A DNA stretch of 56,387 nucleotides from NCBI GenBank assembly GCA_937136055.1, contig CAKZOD010000056.1, positions 1 through 56,387 on the forward strand, given 5' to 3'. Below, piece by piece: positions 8,389 to 17,768 of the stretch. Source of the DNA: an uncultured Oceanospirillaceae bacterium. GTDB taxonomy: Bacteria; Pseudomonadota; Gammaproteobacteria; Pseudomonadales; Balneatricaceae. Position numbers and translations under genes: made by a program. Position 1 is the first letter of the stretch. Every line of letters starts with the position of its first letter. The notes beneath the pieces are model-generated. The model saw nothing but the letters and a program-made list of their open reading frames with translations, had not been told where the DNA came from and did no database searches.

Positions 8389-10251
8389 ATGCTAGAGTAT
8401 TTTTTGAAGTTGGAACGTTACAAAAAACGTATCGTGTCTCTTTTTGTTGATACTTTTTTGTTGATGTTCTGCTTTTGGCTAAGCTATTGGATTCGATTAG
8501 ATAACTCTTTCCCTATACAGAGTGAGGCGCACTGGTTTTTAGCAATATCCCTTACTATAGTTAGTTTATTCGTGTTTATACGAATAGGATTATATAGGGC
8601 AGTTTTGCGTTATGTTAGTTTTAAAGTTTTGCTAACGGTCTTAGCCGGAATATCCTTTTCAACACTTTTTTTGATATTATCAGCGTTCATCTTTGATATA
8701 TTCCTTCCTCGTTCTACAGCAATATTGTACTTTTCCTTTACATTTATGTTGGTTGGTGGAGTTAGATTGTTTTTTAGGATGACTGTATATCAACTTCAGA
8801 AGTCTTCGATAGGAGTGCTTATTTATGGCGCAGGTGCTTCAGGTAGGCAATTGCAAGTAGCTCTTAACCAGTCGTCTGAATATATGCCATTATTTTTTGT
8901 AGATGATGATGAGAGATTAAGAAATTCAAATATTCAAGGTCTTAGAGTCCATACATCGGATAATATCGTATCGTTGGTTGAAAGGTATGCTATATCAAAG
9001 GTGTTGTTAGCATTGCCAAGCGTTGCTAAATCAAGGAGACAAGAGATCCTTCAAAGATTAGAGCCATTACCTTGTGAGGTTCTGTCGATCCCTAGTTCAA
9101 TAGAATTGATTTCTGGGAAAGCATCTATTGATGAGCTTAAAGATGTTTCAATCGAAGATTTATTAGGCAGGGACGAAGTTCCGCCTAATAAAGATCTTCT
9201 TTGTAAAAATATTAAAGATAAAGTTGTCTTGGTTTCTGGTGCTGGAGGCTCTATAGGTTCAGAGTTATGCAGACAAATACTATCTTTAAAACCGAAAATT
9301 TTAATACTATTAGACCATTCTGAGTATTCTCTTTATGAGATAGATAAAGAGTTAAATAGCTTGAATATTTACGATTCTCAGATTCTTCCGATATTAGGCT
9401 CTATACAAAACAAGTCGAAATTATCACATATCTTTGAGCATTATCAGATATCTACAATATTCCATGCAGCAGCATACAAACATGTGCCTATGGTTGAGTA
9501 TAATATTGTAGAAGGAATCCGCAATAATGTTTTCGGAACACTAAACATGGCTGAAGCTGCGATTAAGGCTAAAGTTAGTTCTTTTGTCTTAGTATCGACT
9601 GATAAAGCTGTACGTCCAACCAATGTCATGGGGGCGAGTAAAAGGCTTTCCGAGCTGATCTTGCAAGCTTTGTCAAATGAGGATCATAGTACCGTATTCA
9701 GTATGGTTAGGTTTGGAAATGTACTTGGCTCTTCTGGTTCAGTAGTTCCTTTGTTTAGAAAACAAATAGCTGAAAAGGGGGTTGTGACAGTAACACATCC
9801 CGAAATCACACGTTATTTTATGACTATTCCAGAGGCTTCTCAATTAGTCATTCAGGCTGGTGCTATGAGTAAAGGAGGAGATGTGTATGTACTTGATATG
9901 GGTGAACCAATAAAAATAGCTGACTTAGCGGTTAAAATGATTAACCTCAGTGGGCTAACTGTAAAAAAAGAAGGGGAAGGAGATGTTGAGATTGAATTCA
10001 CAGGTCTTAGACCAGGGGAAAAATTATATGAAGAATTATTAATAGGTAGTAATGCTACAGGGACCTGTCACGACAGGGTTATGTGTGCTAATGAAGATAT
10101 GCTACCTTGGGGCGAGTTGGAGCTTGCTTTAAAAGGGTTAGCTGGTGCATGTGAAAAGAATGAATTAAGAAAGATTAGAGATATTTTGTTATCGACCCCT
10201 CTGGGGTATCAGCCTTCAAGTGAAATATGTGATTTAGTATGGCGCGGATAA
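8389..10251 (+). CDS. pglF: Membrane-bound UDP-GlcNAc 4,6-dehydratase, PglF/WbpM type
   Basis: A 620-residue protein of the usual WbpM/PglF length. It has four predicted N-terminal membrane segments (about 15-130), a first Rossmann-like domain (about 145-240) and a C-terminal SDR dehydratase domain. The SDR part shows G-A-G-G-S-I-G-S-E at 284-292, H-A-A-A-Y-K-H-V-P, and S-T-D-K-A-V-R-P-T-N-V-M-G-A-S-K, which carries the catalytic cluster of this subfamily. It converts UDP-GlcNAc to UDP-2-acetamido-2,6-dideoxy-4-ketohexose, the entry step for bacillosamine and QuiNAc/FucNAc-type sugars. It is preceded by an AAAGGTAAG RBS. The aminotransferase and acyltransferase upstream complete the route. 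Confidence 0.92.
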   Translation: MLEYFLKLERYKKRIVSLFVDTFLLMFCFWLSYWIRLDNSFPIQSEAHWFLAISLTIVSLFVFIRIGLYRAVLRYVSFKVLLTVLAGISFSTLFLILSAFIFDIFLPRSTAILYFSFTFMLVGGVRLFFRMTVYQLQKSSIGVLIYGAGASGRQLQVALNQSSEYMPLFFVDDDERLRNSNIQGLRVHTSDNIVSLVERYAISKVLLALPSVAKSRRQEILQRLEPLPCEVLSIPSSIELISGKASIDELKDVSIEDLLGRDEVPPNKDLLCKNIKDKVVLVSGAGGSIGSELCRQILSLKPKILILLDHSEYSLYEIDKELNSLNIYDSQILPILGSIQNKSKLSHIFEHYQISTIFHAAAYKHVPMVEYNIVEGIRNNVFGTLNMAEAAIKAKVSSFVLVSTDKAVRPTNVMGASKRLSELILQALSNEDHSTVFSMVRFGNVLGSSGSVVPLFRKQIAEKGVVTVTHPEITRYFMTIPEASQLVIQAGAMSKGGDVYVLDMGEPIKIADLAVKMINLSGLTVKKEGEGDVEIEFTGLRPGEKLYEELLIGSNATGTCHDRVMCANEDMLPWGELELALKGLAGACEKNELRKIRDILLSTPLGYQPSSEICDLVWRG

Positions 10252-10296
10252 AGTGAATATTAAACTTGTCAAGAAAATTTATTATGAGAATGTTAT

Positions 10297-11535
10297 ATGT
10301 TTAAAGAAAATGAAGCGCAATCTAATGATAGTATAGATATTATATCCTTGATTAAATGCATCTGGGAATTTCGTATAGCTATATTTGTTACCACATTTAC
10401 TGTATTAATATTAGCGAGTATTTATTATCACCAAATCACACCAGTGTATAAATCAAGCGTTTATCTTAAAAAAATCCCTTCATATGAGTTAAAAAAATTA
10501 ACTTCATTAACTTTGAGCAAAGATAATTCGGAGTTCGAATTGTTGCAAGATTTGGTTGGAAAGCTACAGAATCCTGATTTCTTGTTGAAATTCTTAAAAA
10601 AAACTGAAGATGAACAAGTTATTACAAATTCATCGCTTTCAATGGATGTGATATTAAAGAATGTTTCAGATAGAATAAATTTAATAAAGCTAGGAAGCAG
10701 TGATGCTGAAGTAAATGATCCTTTTGATTATAGAATTGAATTTAAAGCTACAAGCGTTGAGCAATCAATAGCAGGACTGTCTAAGCTTATTAGTTTAGCA
10801 AAAGATGAAGTTCTACAAGAGTTACAATATACATATGAAAGGTTGAAAGAAGAAGAAATTTTCGAAATTGAAACATCTTTGAAAAATCTGAGCATTGAAC
10901 TAAATAGGCAACGGTTGGATAAAATAACTGAGCTTGAAGAAAAGCAAAAAAATATTATCCTAGACTTGAAGTCAGAAATAAAAATAGCAAAAGAGTTTGC
11001 AACTAAAAAAAGAAACGAAAAGATTAAAGTATTGCAATTAGCTTATAATATAGCAAAATCTTCGAGCTATAATAAAACAGCAGACAGTATTATTGAAAGA
11101 GGAGAGATATCTAATAATACAGTTCCGTTATATATGCAGGGGGAGTTCAGATTAAAGCAAGAAATAGAAATGTTAAAATCGTCTAAAGTTGCTTTTTTAC
11201 AAGAAGAAAAAATTTATAAGCTAGAATTAGATCTTGCAAATGCTAAGCAAGACAAAGAACTATATATGCTTAAGAATAGAACCTCAGAGAGTTACCTTAG
11301 TAAAGAAGCTCAAGAACTAAAGCAAAAAATTAGTGTGCTGAAACTTGAAAAATTTTCTGATTTAGAAAAAATCAAGTTTAAAGCTGCAGGGATTATATCT
11401 AGTAGTAACCCTATTAAACCTGCTGTAACTCTTTTCTTTCTTCTTGCTTTTATACTGGGAGTTGTTATTGGTTTATTAGTGATGTTTGTATGTTTGATTT
11501 ATAGAAAATATAAGATTTTAAGCGATGAAGTATGA
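10297..11535 (+). CDS. wzz: Wzz-type polysaccharide chain-length determinant
   Basis: A 412-residue inner-membrane protein with one membrane segment near each end (about 30-50 and 370-395) and a long charged coiled coil between them (about 170-330), the polysaccharide co-polymerase layout. A Pro-containing S-S-N-P-I-K-P motif sits just before the second membrane segment, as in the Wzz family. No tyrosine-kinase domain is fused, so this is the O-antigen-type class. It sets the chain length produced by the Wzy polymerase, most likely the product of 11566-12882 since the other wzy copy is broken. The coding sequence is markedly AT-rich. Confidence 0.82.
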   Translation: MFKENEAQSNDSIDIISLIKCIWEFRIAIFVTTFTVLILASIYYHQITPVYKSSVYLKKIPSYELKKLTSLTLSKDNSEFELLQDLVGKLQNPDFLLKFLKKTEDEQVITNSSLSMDVILKNVSDRINLIKLGSSDAEVNDPFDYRIEFKATSVEQSIAGLSKLISLAKDEVLQELQYTYERLKEEEIFEIETSLKNLSIELNRQRLDKITELEEKQKNIILDLKSEIKIAKEFATKKRNEKIKVLQLAYNIAKSSSYNKTADSIIERGEISNNTVPLYMQGEFRLKQEIEMLKSSKVAFLQEEKIYKLELDLANAKQDKELYMLKNRTSESYLSKEAQELKQKISVLKLEKFSDLEKIKFKAAGIISSSNPIKPAVTLFFLLAFILGVVIGLLVMFVCLIYRKYKILSDEV

Positions 11536-11565
11536 ATTTTATAAAGCATTGATAGGTGGTTTATA

Positions 11566-12882
11566 ATGGTTATATTAAACTCTTTCAATGTAGGTCTCTT
11601 AGTTTATTATCTGTTTCTTAATATAGAAAGCATTAACGGAAATGGGGTTGGAATATTTTATCTTATTCTTTTTTTTATGATTTCCTTCTTTGTTATGTCA
11701 TATTATATAGGAAAGGAGACATTATATCTAAAAGTATCTTTTTTTGTGTTGTTAGTTGTTTTTTACTGGTTTTCAGTAAGTGTGTTTGGTCATTTGAATG
11801 ACACTTCAATATTGAAGGAGCTTACTATTGGGACTACAGGAGGAGTTTTTCTATTCTACTTAATTGGATTGTGTTTGTCTGTTAGCTTTAATGCAGTTTT
11901 TAAAATAGGTGTAGAAGAGAAGTATATAGTTTTTTATATCTTAACCTTGTTGTTACTTTTTATACTAGCTGCCAATGCGGTTATACTTTTAAATTTCAAG
12001 TCCAATTTAAGAGGGGACCTTTACTTATTGAAAGGAACCACGCTATATTATCAGCGTCCAGGTGATTTTTTAACTATTTTGTTTTTAATCGCTTCATATG
12101 GATTCTTTTTGTTTAAATCCATTTGTTGTTTTTTTACCCGTCCAATAAGCTTGATGCTCAGAGCTTTGGTGGATTTAGTTTATTTTACTATTTTTGTTAT
12201 CACAGTGTTTAATGCTCAGGTAATAGGTTCAAACAATTCGTTCTTGGTTTCGATAATGATCTTTCTGATCACTTTAGTCACTGCTGGTGTGCTTTCAGAT
12301 AAAAGCTTAATTAATAGCTATATGAAATATGATGTGCTAAAAGTATATTCAAAAAAAAGCCTTGTTTTGTTGTTTAAAAAACTATCAGTGTATGTTTTTC
12401 TTGCAGGAGCTTCGCTTCCAGTGATTTTAAATATTACAGGCTTTGATTATACTAAAATTAGATTTTTTCAAAATGGGTTGTCGGCTAATAGTTCAATTAG
12501 CTCACGTATTGAATTAATTAGTGATAATTTCTTGGTGCAATTCTCTGATTCTCCTGTTTTTGGTAACTATAATATTGATGTAGAGACAACAGGAGAAGGT
12601 AGTTATGTTCATAGTTTTCTATTGTTTAGTTTAACGCATTTAGGTTTTATTGGTTTTTTATTACTTGTTGTTTTTTTTGTGCTTATGTTCTGTTCTTTTA
12701 ATAGTAGGGCATCTAATCTGTTTGCCCGAAATACGCTCCCTATAGAAATGCCAATCAGGCTGTTCTCTGTGAATATTCTAATCTGCATTTTTTTAATAGC
12801 AAATTTGGCGGTTACTTTTAGTTGGGCTGTTATTTGGTTTTCAATTGGATTATTAGGAAGTTTAGTTGTTTTTAAAAAATAG
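11566..12882 (+). CDS. Polytopic membrane protein, O-antigen polymerase/ligase-like
   Basis: A 438-residue protein with about 10-12 hydrophobic segments. A large periplasmic loop (about 290-340) is followed by G-S-Y-V-H-S-F-L-L-F and G-F-I-G-F-L-L. The His after a large loop followed by a G-x-x-G membrane segment is the pattern of the Wzy/WaaL superfamily. It lies directly after wzz and is the last gene of the cluster, a common position for wzy. Sequence alone does not separate polymerase from ligase. Because the first polymerase gene is truncated, this one is the better candidate for active chain polymerisation. Poly-T codon runs and low GC suggest acquired DNA. Confidence 0.7.
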   Translation: MVILNSFNVGLLVYYLFLNIESINGNGVGIFYLILFFMISFFVMSYYIGKETLYLKVSFFVLLVVFYWFSVSVFGHLNDTSILKELTIGTTGGVFLFYLIGLCLSVSFNAVFKIGVEEKYIVFYILTLLLLFILAANAVILLNFKSNLRGDLYLLKGTTLYYQRPGDFLTILFLIASYGFFLFKSICCFFTRPISLMLRALVDLVYFTIFVITVFNAQVIGSNNSFLVSIMIFLITLVTAGVLSDKSLINSYMKYDVLKVYSKKSLVLLFKKLSVYVFLAGASLPVILNITGFDYTKIRFFQNGLSANSSISSRIELISDNFLVQFSDSPVFGNYNIDVETTGEGSYVHSFLLFSLTHLGFIGFLLLVVFFVLMFCSFNSRASNLFARNTLPIEMPIRLFSVNILICIFLIANLAVTFSWAVIWFSIGLLGSLVVFKK

Positions 12883-12951
12883 TACTGTCCAAAGTGCCTA
12901 ATCAGTAATCTGTTGTGTGTAATTTATATGGTTGTCATTGGATAGAAAGTA

Positions 12952-12980
12952 ACTTTAGCTAGGATATTCCTAGCTAAAGT
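12952..12980. terminator. Perfect 13-bp hairpin between convergent genes
   Basis: A perfect 13-bp inverted repeat (ACTTTAGCTAGGA, TAT loop, TCCTAGCTAAAGT) lies between the end of the glycan cluster and the end of accC, which converge. With A/T-rich outer stem bases it could terminate transcription from both sides. There is no long U-run, so rho-independent activity is likely but not proven. Confidence 0.65.
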
Positions 12981-12991
12981 GCAAAGTGACT

Positions 12992-14332
12992 TTATAAGCC
13001 TAGCTTCTTCTCTAAGTAGTGTATATTCACACCACCAATTTGGAAGTTAGCATCGGCCATAATATCCTGTTGTAGCGGGATATTGGTTTTGATGCCATCA
13101 ATTACCATCTCGTCTAATGCAATTTGCATGCGTCTAAGAGCTGTTTCGCGGTCTTCTCCGTATGTAATTAATTTTGCAATTAATGAATCATAGTGAGGAG
13201 GTACTGAGTAACCCGTGTATAGATGTGAGTCAACTCTAACGCCGTTGCCGCCAGGTGTATGGAAGTGTTTCACTTTTCCAGGGCTTGGCATGAAAGTTTT
13301 AGCGTCTTCAGCATTGATTCTGCATTCAAATGAGTGGCCATTCTCTTTTATTTGATCTTGTGTGATAGAAAGCTTCAGGCCAGAGGCGATACGTAGCTGT
13401 TCTTTTACAATATCAACACCTGTGATCATTTCTGATACTGGATGCTCTACTTGAACACGCGTGTTCATTTCGATAAAGAAGAAGCGGCCATTCTCATATA
13501 AAAATTCAAAAGTACCTGCACCGCGGTAGTTGATTTCGTTGCAAGCATCAACGCATGCCTTGAATACAGCAGCTCTTGCTTCTGGATCTATGCCAGGTGC
13601 AGGTGCTTCTTCAACTACTTTTTGATGACGACGCTGCATCGAGCAGTCTCTGTCGTACAAGTGAATTGCGTTTCCTTGTCCATCAGAAAGAACCTGTACT
13701 TCAACGTGCCTAGGGTTTTCTAAAAACTTTTCCATGTAAACAGTATCATCGCCAAACGCGATGCCAGCTTCGCCTTGTGTTACATGTACAGCATTGATTA
13801 CAGCTGCTTCTGAGTGAACAACACGCATACCGCGTCCACCACCACCTGCTGCTGCTTTGATGATTACTGGATAGCCAATTCGTTTAGCGATAGCGCGGAT
13901 TTTATCTGGGTCGTCCGGTAGTTGGCCATCAGAGCCGGGTACTGTCGGCACACCTGATTTAATCATCGCTTGAATAGCGCTTACTTTATCGCCCATTAGG
14001 CGAATAGTATCAGCTTTAGGTCCGATGAATGTGAAGCCAGATTTTTCTACCTGTTCAGCGAAGTCAGCGTTCTCAGCAAGAAAACCGTAACCTGGGTGAA
14101 TACCAGTAGCGTCTGTTACTTCAGCGGCGCTGATAATAGCAGGTATGTTTAGATAGCTTTGTAATGAACTTGCAGGGCCAATACATACAGCTTCATCAGC
14201 TTGGCGAACATGCATTAAATCGCGATCAGCGCTAGAATGAATGGCAACTGTTTTAATACCAAGCTCTTTACAGGCACGTAAGATACGCAGTGCTATTTCA
14301 CCGCGGTTTGCTATAACAACTTTATCCAACAT
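12992..14332 (-). CDS. accC: Acetyl-CoA carboxylase, biotin carboxylase subunit
   Basis: A 446-residue ATP-grasp enzyme, essentially full length for AccC. It shows the N-terminal [12 protein letters not shown], the glycine-rich [12 protein letters not shown] loop, and the catalytic [11 protein letters not shown] motif. It carboxylates the biotin on AccB using bicarbonate and ATP, the first half-reaction of fatty-acid synthesis. It follows accB with a 24-base gap, and the stop codon faces the glycan cluster across a strong hairpin. Confidence 0.98.
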   Translation of the reverse strand: MLDKVVIANRGEIALRILRACKELGIKTVAIHSSADRDLMHVRQADEAVCIGPASSLQSYLNIPAIISAAEVTDATGIHPGYGFLAENADFAEQVEKSGFTFIGPKADTIRLMGDKVSAIQAMIKSGVPTVPGSDGQLPDDPDKIRAIAKRIGYPVIIKAAAGGGGRGMRVVHSEAAVINAVHVTQGEAGIAFGDDTVYMEKFLENPRHVEVQVLSDGQGNAIHLYDRDCSMQRRHQKVVEEAPAPGIDPEARAAVFKACVDACNEINYRGAGTFEFLYENGRFFFIEMNTRVQVEHPVSEMITGVDIVKEQLRIASGLKLSITQDQIKENGHSFECRINAEDAKTFMPSPGKVKHFHTPGGNGVRVDSHLYTGYSVPPHYDSLIAKLITYGEDRETALRRMQIALDEMVIDGIKTNIPLQQDIMADANFQIGGVNIHYLEKKLGL

Positions 14333-14356
14333 AAGAGGGGATCCTTTGCGTTATAG

Positions 14357-14800
14357 TTATACAATTGTGACTAATGGCTGATCAAATTCAACAGGCTGAC
14401 CGTCTTCAACTAAGACAGCCTCAACAACACCTGCTCTGTCAGCTTCAATTTGATTCATCATTTTCATGGCTTCAACAATACAAATTACATCGCCAACTTT
14501 AACTGTTTGTCCGACTTCGACAAACTTTGGAGCACTTGGTGATGGAGAGCGATAGAAAGTACCAACCATAGGTGACAAGATGGCATTAGTTGCAGCAGGC
14601 GCTGCGGCTGGTGCAGGAGCAGCGGCAGCAACAGGTGTTGGTGCAGCGGCAGGTGCAATGCTGACAGCAGGTGCAGCAGTTGTTACAACAGACGCGCCGC
14701 GGCTGATGCGTACAGATTCTTCACCTTCTTTTATTTCGATCTCGTTAATGTCAGATTCTTCTAGTAGCTCGATTAACTTTTTAACTTTACGAATATCCAT
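14357..14800 (-). CDS. accB: Acetyl-CoA carboxylase, biotin carboxyl carrier protein
   Basis: About 147 residues from the ATG at 14800 (M-D-I-R-K-V-K-K-L). An upstream start at 14857 would add 19 residues that do not look like AccB and is rejected. Order: an N-terminal helix ([10 protein letters not shown]), an Ala/Pro-rich flexible linker (about residues 40-70), then the biotinyl domain with E-A-M-K-M, whose Lys is biotinylated. It carries CO2 between AccC and the AccAD transferase. It is co-directional with accC and aroQ; in gammaproteobacteria these genes commonly form one unit. Confidence 0.97.
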   Translation of the reverse strand: MDIRKVKKLIELLEESDINEIEIKEGEESVRISRGASVVTTAAPAVSIAPAAAPTPVAAAAPAPAAAPAATNAILSPMVGTFYRSPSPSAPKFVEVGQTVKVGDVICIVEAMKMMNQIEADRAGVVEAVLVEDGQPVEFDQPLVTIV

Positions 14801-14921
14801 GTATAGATTCTCTATGCTTAGTAGTATTAGTTTTAAAGCAGTGATATTGCACTGCAATGTAAATTTTCTTTTACAAATGCTTAATTTGTAAATGTAAGTT
14901 GCCGATTGTGAATTCTAAAAC

Positions 14922-15368
14922 TTATTCGGCTGCTGCAAGTTTTGAAAGCGCAAAATCCAATCCGTATTCATACCCCTTAACACCTAAGCCGCATATAACG
15001 CCGCAGGCAACATCACTTAAATAGGAGTGATGCCTGAAAGATTCTCGGGCATGTATATTGGATAAATGAATTTCAACGAAAGGGATATCTACACCTAACA
15101 ATGCGTCACGTAATGCAACACTTGTATGAGTGAAGGCTGCAGGATTTATGAGCACAAAATCAACGTTTTGTGTTTGCGCTAAATGAATTCTTTCAATCAG
15201 TTCTGATTCAGAGTTACTTTGGAAACACATCATCTGGTGGCCAGATTGTTGTGCAATAGTTTTCAGCTTTTCTTCAATATCAGCAAGTGTTTGAGCACCA
15301 TAAATTTCAGGTTGGCGCGAGCCAAGCAAGTTTAGATTTGGGCCGTTGATAAGAAGGCAAGTTGCCAT
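14922..15368 (-). CDS. aroQ: 3-dehydroquinate dehydratase, type II
   Basis: A 148-residue protein of normal type II length. It shows the N-G-P-N-L-N-L-L-G substrate loop near the N-terminus, a Tyr in the flexible E-I-Y-G lid, the I-N-P-A-A-F-T-H-T segment and the catalytic V-E-I-H-L-S-N region. It converts 3-dehydroquinate to 3-dehydroshikimate in the shikimate pathway. The ATG at 15368 starts the family N-terminus exactly. It lies 121 bases upstream of accB. Confidence 0.97.
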   Translation of the reverse strand: MATCLLINGPNLNLLGSRQPEIYGAQTLADIEEKLKTIAQQSGHQMMCFQSNSESELIERIHLAQTQNVDFVLINPAAFTHTSVALRDALLGVDIPFVEIHLSNIHARESFRHHSYLSDVACGVICGLGVKGYEYGLDFALSKLAAAE

Positions 15369-15940
15369 AATGAGTTGTACTCTTTATCAGTAAAATTGTG
15401 GAATTTACAAGTGGAGGATATTTTGCATGAATATAATCGGATAGTCTAGATAAAAGCGATTTTGGCTGATTATATCTGCATTTTTCTCGGACTTAGTAGA
15501 AGATTGGCTGTAAAAGCTTCTGGTATAGTGTCCATTTTACTGTGCAGGTTAAAAATTATACTTATTTCATAAATCACACATATGATGCTTGCTTGTGCAT
15601 ATAGAAGTACAGGGGTTGAGTTAAACCAGCGAACATCAAAAAGTGCTGGATACACAAGAGCTACTAGGTAGACTGGGATTATTGTTTAGGTTCATCGCTA
15701 TTTGCTAATAGCTAAAATTGATTTTAGTTATACAGGATACAGTTTCTATTTATAATAAGTTAAGTGTTATCATGTATTTACGTCTAATTCTTGTAATAAG
15801 AAGATACTGCTGGAAAAGGGATGTTAGGTAGAATAGATTGATGCTAGGTAGAATCTATATAAAGGAATAGACCTTCCAGTCTGTCATAGCTGTTGATAAA
15901 CGAAGAAAAGAATTATGGAAAGTTAGTGGGTTGTCTTTAA
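15369..15940. other. Long intergenic region upstream of aroQ
   Basis: About 570 bases between divergent genes with no convincing gene. It contains two adjacent small hairpins (15697-15712 and 15712-15727) and a 15-base direct repeat, GATGTTAGGTAGAAT at 15820-15834 and GATGCTAGGTAGAAT at 15840-15854. The repeats are 20 bases apart, or two helical turns, which fits tandem binding sites ahead of the gene at 15941. A third TAGGTAGA lies near 15665. Confidence 0.5.
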
Positions 15941-16378
15941 GTGGCTAATTCTAAGCAGATTAAAATAAGTAGTATTGTCATAGCAGTTTTAGTTGCTTTA
16001 ATTGTTATTTTTGCAATGCTAAATTGGAAAAGTTCTATTTCAATTGATTCAAAGCCATTCGAGAACTTTAAGCAGGCGCAAGCCCCAAAGAATATTACAA
16101 TTTATTACTACCCTTCTAGAAAACGAGCTGCAGACGCATTAACTTATTACTTCGCTGAGCTTGATTATAAGGTGGTAATGTATCCGGCCTCTAAATTAGA
16201 GCGTTTGAAAGCTTCAAAAAATGCGCCGAGTTACGTGTTTTTTAATCAGGAACAATTCTCCCAAGCAATGGCGATTAAAAGCAAAGTTGAAAAAGTCTTG
16301 AACGCCCCAGTAAATGCCTATCGCTTTAAGAGTTATCAAGAAGACCCAGCCATTATGATGGTGTTTACTGATGCTTAA
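15941..16378 (+). CDS. Small membrane-anchored protein of unknown function
   Basis: A 145-residue protein with a short positively charged N-terminus, one membrane segment (about 10-27) and a soluble domain that should face the periplasm. The soluble part (about 45-145) begins with K-N-I-T-I-Y-Y-Y-P and looks like an alternating alpha/beta fold (strand, helix A-A-D-A-L-T-Y-Y-F, strand V-V-M-Y). This vaguely recalls the small domain found at LytR C-termini, but I do not recognise the family. The start is GTG at 15941; no in-frame ATG lies upstream before a stop, and the RBS is weak. It converges with the response regulator gene at 16410. Confidence 0.7.
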   Translation: MANSKQIKISSIVIAVLVALIVIFAMLNWKSSISIDSKPFENFKQAQAPKNITIYYYPSRKRAADALTYYFAELDYKVVMYPASKLERLKASKNAPSYVFFNQEQFSQAMAIKSKVEKVLNAPVNAYRFKSYQEDPAIMMVFTDA

Positions 16379-16409
16379 GTGTTTTTTTAGGGTTGTTAGA
16401 AGTTTATGT

Positions 16410-17531
16410 CTAATCAATAGGATCAATTATAAATAGCTTATCTCCAATCCATTGGCGCCAGTTCTGATTAAGGCGTTTGATCAGGACATTCGTTAATGGG
16501 GTGTCTTGTGGGATTAAAACCACATCATCTGAAGTAAATATGGCTGAAACGACAATCATGCCTTCTCGCAGTTCATTTATCGCTACTGGGCGGCTTTGTT
16601 TTCTTAACTTTTCTTCCACATCTGCAATGGTCTGTATTATCGTGTCGGGGCAGTAACTGCTGAGCTTTGTAAGTGCTTGAGATGTGCTTAAACCTTGAGT
16701 TTTTAACTCGTCGTAGCTAATAATTATCTGTAACAGCACATCCGCTATTTTGCTGTTTTTCGTTACTTGATGTGCTTGGTCGAGCAATTCCAACTGAGCA
16801 ATCATTTTACCGCAACTTTCAAGGTGTGGGATATGCGCAATCATTGCAGCGGTCTGTTTAGGATGAGCTTTAAAGATTACTTTTTCAGCGTGAGATAGCT
16901 CATCTCCTTTATTATATTTGCCGAGAATGCTACTAGGTATTTGGCTGCAGCCTACTTGGCTTAAATTAGCGGCAACCTCATAACGCCATGCATCCTTAAT
17001 TTCGAGCGCTTTACAGGATTCACGCATTAGTTTTTTTAGTCGTTGTGAACGTGTAAATGCATTTGGATTAGCGAGCGAAAGCATATCAGTTAGCATTCGT
17101 ACACTACCTAATAAGGTTTTTTGTAACGCGATCTTTAGTTGCTGGCGGCTGTGTTGTAGCTCGAGATGATTTTTAATTCTCGTTTTTACGATGAGCGGAT
17201 TAAACGGTTTAGTTATGTAATCAACAGCTCCTAATTTCAGTCCTATTGCTTCATCGCGTAATTCATCGCTAGCTGTAATAAAAATGACAGGAATATCTTT
17301 TGTTTTCGGATCTTGCTTAAGCTCAAAACAAACGTCATGACCACTTAAGCCGGGCATTTTTAAATCCAGCAGAATAAGGTCTGGTTTTTGTTTGCCTCTA
17401 GCAATCTCTAACGCCTTTAAACCATTAATCGCAGCTTTAATCTTATAGTTAGATTTTAAGGTAGCCTGGAGCAAATCAATATTACTTGATTCATCGTCAA
17501 CAACAAGAACAGTAGCTTTGGAATCATTCAT
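16410..17531 (-). CDS. Response regulator with degenerate HD-GYP output domain
   Basis: 373 residues. Residues 5-125 are a receiver domain with acidic pair D12-D13, phospho-acceptor D56 in L-I-L-L-D-L-K-M-P, a conserved Thr/Ser region near 86 and K108. Residues about 140-300 align by pattern with HD-GYP phosphodiesterases, but the A-A-x-L-H-D-x-G-K motif reads A-A-N-L-S-Q-V-G-C and no H-H-E or G-Y-P segment follows. Only the H-P-K-Q-T helix is recognisable. The C-terminal 60 residues (L-R-E-G-M-I-V to L-T-N-V-L-I-K-R-L) match the small beta domain often attached to HD-GYP proteins. Metal-dependent c-di-GMP hydrolysis is therefore unlikely; a binding or adaptor role is inferred. The HDOD gene is divergent to it. 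Confidence 0.82.
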   Translation of the reverse strand: MNDSKATVLVVDDESSNIDLLQATLKSNYKIKAAINGLKALEIARGKQKPDLILLDLKMPGLSGHDVCFELKQDPKTKDIPVIFITASDELRDEAIGLKLGAVDYITKPFNPLIVKTRIKNHLELQHSRQQLKIALQKTLLGSVRMLTDMLSLANPNAFTRSQRLKKLMRESCKALEIKDAWRYEVAANLSQVGCSQIPSSILGKYNKGDELSHAEKVIFKAHPKQTAAMIAHIPHLESCGKMIAQLELLDQAHQVTKNSKIADVLLQIIISYDELKTQGLSTSQALTKLSSYCPDTIIQTIADVEEKLRKQSRPVAINELREGMIVVSAIFTSDDVVLIPQDTPLTNVLIKRLNQNWRQWIGDKLFIIDPID

Positions 17532-17768
17532 GATTAGTATTTATCTTATTTAGGCTTAAATGAGGAGGGTGTTGATTGATTTAATTCTATTACACAATGG
17601 GGTGTTAAGCACCTAAATCCAGAGATATTGTAGGGTTTACCAAAATAAACACGATGACTCCTTTAGGTTGTTCTATAATTAAATGAATATACCAAGGAAG
17701 GGAATAACGAAAATGAGAGGTTATAGTTGATCTGAGTTAAGTAGATCATTGAACACAGAGGTGCTGTT

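Noticed and set aside
14580..14891. Ala-rich 103-codon plus-strand frame over accB
   Set aside because: It is the complement of the AccB Ala/Pro linker, a composition artefact.
15470..15655. 61-codon minus-strand frame upstream of aroQ
   Set aside because: No ribosome site, no resemblance to a known family, and composition like the surrounding non-coding DNA.
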